Shown here piece by piece: positions 59,448 to 64,000 of a DNA stretch of 64,000 nucleotides (the stretch's first letter is position 1; the number at the start of each line of letters is the position of its first letter). The stretch covers positions 4,988,501 through 5,052,500 of the forward strand of contig NZ_CP067102.1 of NCBI RefSeq assembly GCF_016616885.1. The letters run 5' to 3'. This DNA is from Bradyrhizobium diazoefficiens. Lineage in GTDB: Bacteria > Pseudomonadota > Alphaproteobacteria > Rhizobiales > Xanthobacteraceae. Made by a program: the position numbers and the translations under genes. The notes under the pieces were generated by a model. That model did no database searches. It worked only from the letters and a program-made list of their open reading frames with translations, and was not told the DNA's origin.

Positions 59448-60336
59448 TATTCGCAGTCTGCACGCGCCGGCCCGCCGTTGTAGCCAACCAGATCCCAGCG
59501 AACACCGCGACGATCCCGGCCGCGAGATTCCAGCGCAACGGCTCGTTCAGCAGCCAGGCACCGACCAGCGATGCCGTGATCGGATTGACCGTCACCGAGA
59601 TCGCCACGCGTGTCGGCGTCGTCCGCTCCAGCGCGAAGGCCCAGAGATAGAAGGTCAGCGCCGCGCCGAAGGCGCCGAGATAGAGCGCTGCGAGCCATTG
59701 CGGCGCGCCAAAACTTGCGACGGGCGCAAAGCTGCCGCGACAGCAGGCGAGCAGGATGAGGCAGATCGCGCCCGCCGCCATGCTCATGGTGGTGAAGGCG
59801 ATCGGGCTGGCGCGCCGGATCAGCGGCTTCGACCAGATGCCGTACAGCGCCATGCACAGCGCAGCCGCCATCATCAGGAGATCGCCGCGCCAGGCGCCTA
59901 ACGGCGCCGAATTGAGGTCGGAGAGGAGCGCGACGGCAACGCCAAGAGTTGCCACCACGACGCCGATCGATTTGCGCCAGCTCAGGGCCTCGCTGCCGAG
60001 CGCGGCACCGATCACCAGCGTCAACAGCGGCAACGTCGACAGCGCGAGCGCGCCGCGCGCCGCTGTCGTGAAGATCAGCGACGCGTTGAACAGGATCGGA
60101 AACAGCGCAAAGAACAGGATGCCGAGCCCGATTGCGGCAGCCCAGTCGCCTCGCCCCGGCCAGCGATCGCCACGCAGCAATGTCAGCGGCAGCAGCAGGA
60201 GAAAGCCGATCCCGAACCGGAACGAGCCGATCGCCAGCGGATCGATGCTACCAACGAGATAGCGCGTGGCGCCGATCAAGGTGCCGCCCAGCGCACTCGA
60301 CAGCACCGCAGCCAGAACGCCAAAAATCTCGCCCAC
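59425..60336 (-). CDS. EamA/DMT-superfamily exporter
   Basis: 303 residues from GTG 60336 (GEIFGVLAAVLSSALGG), with GGGAGG directly upstream. Earlier in-frame starts run toward or into the divergent LysR gene. About ten helices in two EamA repeats: ATRYLVGSIDPLAIGSFRFGIGFLLLLPL in the first and FYLWAFALERTTPTRVAISVTVNPITASLVGAWLLNEPL in the second. Likely exports an amino acid or other metabolite. Divergent from a LysR gene that probably controls it. Confidence 0.87.
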   Translation of the reverse strand: MGEIFGVLAAVLSSALGGTLIGATRYLVGSIDPLAIGSFRFGIGFLLLLPLTLLRGDRWPGRGDWAAAIGLGILFFALFPILFNASLIFTTAARGALALSTLPLLTLVIGAALGSEALSWRKSIGVVVATLGVAVALLSDLNSAPLGAWRGDLLMMAAALCMALYGIWSKPLIRRASPIAFTTMSMAAGAICLILLACCRGSFAPVASFGAPQWLAALYLGAFGAALTFYLWAFALERTTPTRVAISVTVNPITASLVGAWLLNEPLRWNLAAGIVAVFAGIWLATTAGRRVQTANITVSSQP

Positions 60337-60427
60337 AATCCCTCCCGCCGAACGCCCGGACGAACAGCATATGGGCCGTGCCGAAACTGGGAATGGAATT
60401 TCCGTCATGCTGGGATAAATTTTGGTC

Positions 60428-61294
60428 ATGACCGCGCCCGACCTGGATCCCGATCTGCTCAAGGCCTTTCTCGCCGTCGCCGAGCATCGCTCGTTCACGC
60501 GCGCGGCCGATCAGCTCAACCGGACCCAATCGGCGGTGAGCGTGCAGGTCAGGCGCCTCGAGGAGCGGCTCGGGACAAAACTGTTTCAGCGCGGCCGGGC
60601 TGGCGTCGTGCTGACCGCCGCGGGCCATGAGCTGCGCGCCTACGCGCAGCGCATTCTCGCCCTCCATGCAGAAGCGGTTGGCGCGTTGCGCGCACGCAAG
60701 CCGGAGGCCGTCATCCGCCTCGGCGTGATGGACGATTATGGCACGATCGTCATTCCGCCCCTGCTGGCGAGCTTTGCCAAGGAGCATCCGACCGTAAGGG
60801 TCGAGATCGAGACCGGGCTGACCGCGACCATGCCGTCCCGGCTCGGCGAGGCCTATGACCTCGTCATCGCCATGCATCCGGAAGGCAGCGGCAATGGCGA
60901 GCTGCTCCGCCGCGAGCAGGCGGTGTGGGCTGCGGCCGCGTCGTATCCGGCCGAAGAACAGGACACGCTGTCCGTCGCGCTCTACCCGCCGGGCTGCCTG
61001 TTCCGCCAATGGGCCGCCGAGGCGCTCGATGCCGCCGGCCGGCCCTGGCGCCTCGCCTTCGTCAGCCGGACGCTTGCAGCGGTCGAAGCCGTCGCCGCGC
61101 AGGGCCTCGCGATCACCGTCGTGAAAGCCGGCACCCTGCCCGCCTGCCTGCGCATCCTGTCGAACGGCCTGCCGCCGCTCCCCACTGCGGACATCCGCCT
61201 CCACCGTGCGCGCAACTTGTCGCAGCCAGCGGCGCTGCTGGCGGATCATTTACAGCTTGGGATTTCGGAACCGGTGTCCCATATCCTGACCTGA
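60428..61294 (+). CDS. LysR-family regulator next to DMT exporter
   Basis: 288 residues from ATG 60428 (MTAPDLDPDLLKAFLAVAEHRSFTRAA). HTH: RSFTRAADQLNRTQSAVSVQVRRLEERLGTKLFQRGRAGVVLTAAG. Ligand domain from about residue 95 with IRLGVMDDYGTIVIPPLLASFA. The 91-bp gap to the DMT gene contains CAGCAT and ATGCTG in inverse order but far apart, so no operator is called. Confidence 0.88.
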   Translation: MTAPDLDPDLLKAFLAVAEHRSFTRAADQLNRTQSAVSVQVRRLEERLGTKLFQRGRAGVVLTAAGHELRAYAQRILALHAEAVGALRARKPEAVIRLGVMDDYGTIVIPPLLASFAKEHPTVRVEIETGLTATMPSRLGEAYDLVIAMHPEGSGNGELLRREQAVWAAAASYPAEEQDTLSVALYPPGCLFRQWAAEALDAAGRPWRLAFVSRTLAAVEAVAAQGLAITVVKAGTLPACLRILSNGLPPLPTADIRLHRARNLSQPAALLADHLQLGISEPVSHILT

Positions 61295-61361
61295 CGCGTG
61301 CCCCATCACCGGATCGGCCGGCTTGGCTGCAAGGCCGCGAGCGAACCGGGACAGACGAGCC

Positions 61362-62042
61362 GTGAACATTTCCCTTTATGACCTCTCCGTGTGGGTGCTG
61401 CCTCTGGTGCTCTCCATCACCTTTCATGAGGCCGCGCACGCCTTTGTCGCGGACCGTCTCGGTGACAACACGGCTGCGCAGCTTGGGCGCGTCAGCTTCA
61501 ATCCGCTGCGCCACATCGATCCGTTCGGCACCCTGATCCTGCCGGCGATGCTGCTGTTCGCGCATTCGCCGTTCCTGTTCGGCTACGCCAAGCCGGTGCC
61601 GGTGAATTTCCGCAAGCTCAACCATCCCCGGCTGGACATGGTCTGGGTCGCCTTGGCCGGCCCCGTCACCAACATCCTTCTGGCGCTCGTCGCGGGCCTC
61701 GCCCTCCATGCCCTGCCGTGGGCGCCCGCCGGTTCGGCGCAATGGATCTTCGACAACCTCAAGAATGCCCTGCTGATCAACGCCGTGCTGGCGGTCTTCA
61801 ACATGATGCCGATCCCGCCGCTCGACGGCGGACGGGTCGCGGTCGGGCTGCTGCCCCGGCCGCTTGCCCTGCCCCTGTCGCGGCTCGAGCCGTTCGGCAT
61901 GATGATCCTGATTGCGCTCTTGATCCTGCTGCCGCTGGCGGGTTCCCAGTTCGGTCTAAATCTTGATGTTATTTCAGCAATACTGCGAACGTTGACCGGT
62001 TATGTGATTCAAGCTGTTCTCTTGCTGACCGGCAATGCGTAG
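61362..62042 (+). CDS. Site-2 protease family (M50) membrane protein
   Basis: 226 residues from GTG 61362 (NISLYDLSVWVLPLVLSITFHEAAHA). Several hydrophobic helices. Metalloprotease motifs HEAAH (HExxH type) near residue 24 and NMMPIPPLDGGRV, where the Asp is the third zinc ligand. This is the short YwhC-like S2P subgroup without PDZ domain. It may cut membrane-bound substrates such as anti-sigma factors; none is apparent locally. Start choice is uncertain because the ribosome site is weak. Confidence 0.85.
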   Translation: MNISLYDLSVWVLPLVLSITFHEAAHAFVADRLGDNTAAQLGRVSFNPLRHIDPFGTLILPAMLLFAHSPFLFGYAKPVPVNFRKLNHPRLDMVWVALAGPVTNILLALVAGLALHALPWAPAGSAQWIFDNLKNALLINAVLAVFNMMPIPPLDGGRVAVGLLPRPLALPLSRLEPFGMMILIALLILLPLAGSQFGLNLDVISAILRTLTGYVIQAVLLLTGNA

Positions 62043-62555
62043 TTGAAGCACCCTTCAAGATCCGCACTTGAAGATCCTGCACTTGAAGACAAAGCCGAAG
62101 GGCTAGAGGCCAACTTGGTCAAAGCTGCCGATATGCTGATCGCGCGACGCGCCGACACCCGTGCCCGCGCCGATTTCGCCACCTGGAAGATGATGGCCAA
62201 GCTGAATGGGTTGTCGGCGCTGCCTCCGGACGCACAGGGCTTCCTCGACAGCTACAAGAAGCTGCTGGAGCGGATGAGCGAGGGCGAGGCGGCGGAGGCC
62301 ACCATCGCCGAGGTCTACAAATCCTATTATCTGGAGATGGGCGGCGCCGGGAACCCGCCCGACGTGCGCACGCGGCCGGCTGAGCCGGTGGCGGACAATG
62401 TTACCGCCTTCCGGCGCCCGGCCCCCAAGCCGAAGAAGGCCGCGATGTTCGGGGCGACGATGTTTGGTGGAACCGAGAAGCGCCCGCTCCCGGTGGCGCT
62501 GATCTTCGCCTGCCTGGTCGTGGTCTACGTCTCGATCAAATACTACTGGCGCTGA
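62043..62555 (+). CDS. Hypothetical single-span membrane protein
   Basis: 170 residues if TTG 62043 is the start, immediately after the stop of the protease gene. The next usable ATG would be at codon 31 (MLIARRADTRARADFATW). No known domain recognised. N-terminal half is charged and helical (KKLLERMSEGEAAEATIAEVYKSYYLEMGG), then a proline-rich linker (RRPAPKPKKAAM), then one C-terminal helix PVALIFACLVVVYVSIKYYWR. Tail-anchored layout; proximity to the S2P-like gene suggests a partner or substrate, as inference only. Confidence 0.6.
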   Translation: MKHPSRSALEDPALEDKAEGLEANLVKAADMLIARRADTRARADFATWKMMAKLNGLSALPPDAQGFLDSYKKLLERMSEGEAAEATIAEVYKSYYLEMGGAGNPPDVRTRPAEPVADNVTAFRRPAPKPKKAAMFGATMFGGTEKRPLPVALIFACLVVVYVSIKYYWR

Positions 62556-62567
62556 CGACCACGCCGC

Positions 62568-63359
62568 TTATTTCGGCGGCTTCTTAAAATTCACCGGCAG
62601 GCTGAAGGCGAACTGATCGTCCGTGAGGTCGGCCGGCGGGACCGGCACGGGATCCGAGCGGCGCACCATCGCGATGGCCGCATCGTCGAAGGCGGGATCG
62701 CCCGAGGACTCGGCGACGTCGACGGAAACGACATTGCCGCGGCGGTTCAAGACCAGGCTGAGCTTGACCGTCGTCGTCTTGGTCTTGTCCTTGGGATAGC
62801 GCTTGTGAAGCTCGAAATAGGCGCTGATCCGCTTGCCCCATTCGGCTGTCAGCTTGCGAAGGTCCTTGCCGATGCCCTGGTGGGGCGCGGCCGCCTTCTC
62901 ATCCTCGCGCGCGTCTTCGTTCAGCGCCTGCCTCGCCGATTCCTGGGCGTTCGGCATTTCCTCGACCGCCTGGGTTTCGACCTTGGCCACCTTCGTGGTG
63001 TCCTCGACCGGCTTCTTGGAGTCGTTCTCGGTGACGAGGCGGTCCGGGTCTTCGGCTTCCTGAGGTATTTCCTTCGGCAGATCGGTCTCTTTCACCTCGG
63101 CCTGCTGCTGCATCTGCTGCGGCTGGTACTGCGAGGCTTCGCTGTCCGGGCCAGCCGGCAGATCCGTCTCGGGGAGCTTCGGCGAGGTCATTTCGACGGC
63201 GTACTCGGCGCCGTTGGCGCCGAGGCCATCGTCACCGTCGTCAGCACGAAGGTTGGCAAGCGCCAGCGCGGCCCCGCCAAGATGCAGGCCAATCGCGGCA
63301 ATCGCGGCCAGAATCCAGAGCCGCCGGGACGGTTTCGCGTCGATCAGAGGGTCGGACAT
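62568..63359 (-). CDS. tonB: Energy transducer TonB
   Basis: 263 residues. One N-terminal helix (LWILAAIAAIGLHLGGAALALANL, about residues 14-37) is followed by a periplasmic acidic/glutamine-rich spacer (QYQPQQMQQQAEVKET, EIPQEAEDPDRLV), Glu- and Lys-rich rather than the classic Pro-Lys repeats. The C-terminal TonB domain is KDKTKTTTVKLSLVLNRRGNVVSVDVAESSGDPAFDDAAIAMVRRSDPVPVPP. It transmits proton-motive energy from ExbBD to outer-membrane receptors. It lies 10 bp after exbD. Confidence 0.92.
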   Translation of the reverse strand: MSDPLIDAKPSRRLWILAAIAAIGLHLGGAALALANLRADDGDDGLGANGAEYAVEMTSPKLPETDLPAGPDSEASQYQPQQMQQQAEVKETDLPKEIPQEAEDPDRLVTENDSKKPVEDTTKVAKVETQAVEEMPNAQESARQALNEDAREDEKAAAPHQGIGKDLRKLTAEWGKRISAYFELHKRYPKDKTKTTTVKLSLVLNRRGNVVSVDVAESSGDPAFDDAAIAMVRRSDPVPVPPADLTDDQFAFSLPVNFKKPPK

Positions 63360-63369
63360 CGCACTGCTA

Positions 63370-63831
63370 TCAGGGTTGGACGGCCCCCTGCGCCGGCCCA
63401 GCCGCCGCAGGAGGTGCTTCGAGCGCCACCAGCTTGATCCGAGAATAGCCGCCGGACCGCAGGATTTCCATGACGCCCATCAACTCGCCGTATGGCACGG
63501 CCTTGTCGGCGCGCAGGAACACGTATTTGTCCTTGCTCATGTCGGAGATTCCGTCGAGCGAGCTGACCAGGTCGGTTCGCTTGACCGCGATTTCGCCGAT
63601 CGCGAGCGTCAGATCGGGCTTGATGCTGACATAGGTCGGCTTGTCCGGCTTCTTTTGCGGCATCGCGCTCGACGTCGGCAGGTCGATCGGCAGATCGACC
63701 GTCGACAGCGGCGCCGCGACCATGAATATGATCAGCAGCACCAGGATGACGTCGATGAACGGCGTGACGTTGATGTCATGCGTCTCGGAGAAATCGTCGT
63801 CGTCATCATTGTCGGTGAGCGAGACTGCCAT
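63370..63831 (-). CDS. exbD: Biopolymer transport protein ExbD
   Basis: 153 residues. After an acidic start (MAVSLTDNDDDDDFSETHDINVTPFIDVILVLLIIFMVA) with the conserved Asp in the single helix comes the periplasmic domain (KPTYVSIKPDLTLAIGEIAVKRTDLVSSLDGIS, KYVFLRADKAVPYGELMGVMEILRSGGY). Part of the ExbB-ExbD proton motor driving TonB. A run of five Asp codons precedes the membrane motif. Confidence 0.93.
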   Translation of the reverse strand: MAVSLTDNDDDDDFSETHDINVTPFIDVILVLLIIFMVAAPLSTVDLPIDLPTSSAMPQKKPDKPTYVSIKPDLTLAIGEIAVKRTDLVSSLDGISDMSKDKYVFLRADKAVPYGELMGVMEILRSGGYSRIKLVALEAPPAAAGPAQGAVQP

Positions 63832-63834
63832 GGC

Positions 63835-64000
63835 TTACTCCGCCGCGCGCGAATGCGCGCTGCCGTGGCTGCGATCGAGATCGCGCGACAACAACCGGGC
63901 CGCGGCACCCGAGGCGCGGCTGACGAGTTCGAGATAGCTTTTCGTCACGCGCGAGAAGTGATTGTAGATGATGACGGCGGGGATCGCCGCGACGAGACCG
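63835..64000 (-). CDS. exbB: ExbB, C-terminal part (cut by window end)
   Basis: The last 54 residues are visible: GLVAAIPAVIIYNHFSRVTKSYLELVSRAS and a hydrophilic tail ending SHGSAHSRAAE. This is the last helix and cytoplasmic tail of a TolQ/ExbB-type motor subunit; GLxAAIPAVIxYN is family-typical. It ends 3 bp before exbD, so exbB-exbD-tonB form an operon. Confidence 0.88.
   Translation of the reverse strand, partial: GLVAAIPAVIIYNHFSRVTKSYLELVSRASGAAARLLSRDLDRSHGSAHSRAAE

Noticed and set aside
60337..60427. CAGCAT and ATGCTG as an operator for the LysR-DMT pair
   Set aside because: The two halves are about 40 bp apart, too far for a LysR dimer site, and each is only 6 bp.

Overview
The window reads as chromosome of a GC-rich alphaproteobacterium, most likely Bradyrhizobium or a near relative. 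I infer this from the dense acyl-CoA and sugar-acid catabolic gene content, the TonB/ExbBD and Ppx versions, and several families of palindromic intergenic repeats that I associate with that genus. No rRNA, tRNA, CRISPR array or prophage was seen. The only mobile DNA is three insertion sequences.

Layout. 1-7.4 kb: 5' part of a Ppx/GppA gene, a lone form-II CoxL-like molybdenum hydroxylase subunit, a MaoC-type hydratase, and a run of a DUF188 protein, a Uup-like ABC-F ATPase and a D-threonine-aldolase-like PLP enzyme. 7.4-9.2 kb: an IS110-superfamily element with a long non-coding right end, inserted in a palindromic repeat. 9.2-19.6 kb: a leftward valine/branched-chain catabolic operon (mmsA, acyl-CoA dehydrogenase, 3-hydroxyisobutyryl-CoA hydrolase, 3-hydroxyisobutyrate dehydrogenase, acyl-CoA ligase, MaoC, SDR, flavoprotein) with a divergent LysR gene. 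An 8-bp inverted-repeat operator lies between mmsA and the LysR gene. 19.6-21.1 kb: an IS701-type element with a TTAG target duplication. 21.2-30.8 kb: TetR, thioesterase, enoyl-CoA hydratase, thiolase, MFS carrier, OprB-like porin, ZntB-like channel, acetoacetate decarboxylase, patatin. 30.9-32.4 kb: a second IS110-superfamily element, with a long non-coding left end, again inside the same repeat family. 32.4-34.8 kb: a gene-poor stretch with a long repeat and two small proteins.

34.8-46 kb: FAD-linked D-2-hydroxyacid oxidase, acyl-CoA carboxylase beta subunit with IclR regulator and a divergent stand-alone BCCP, a three-domain glutaminase (glutaminase-STAS-cNMP binding), small proteins including a 33-residue membrane peptide, CoA transferase and thiolase. 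46-59 kb: a sugar-acid regulon with KDPG aldolase, KDG kinase, an erythronate-dehydrogenase-like enzyme and a complete ABC importer on the minus strand. A divergent LacI regulator, IlvD/Edd-family dehydratase, two SDRs and a serine hydrolase lie on the plus strand. Two near-identical LacI-type operators flank the regulator gene and tie the two arms together. 59-64 kb: DMT exporter with divergent LysR, site-2-protease-like membrane protein, and a TonB-ExbD-ExbB set cut by the window end.

The most unusual signals are in the two IS110-type elements. Each sits in a copy of the same palindromic repeat, with AG at both junctions. Each carries structured non-coding DNA with short internal sequences matching its own junctions, as expected if it encodes a bridge/seek-type guide RNA. 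The two have opposite architectures: non-coding segment downstream of the transposase in one, upstream in the other.
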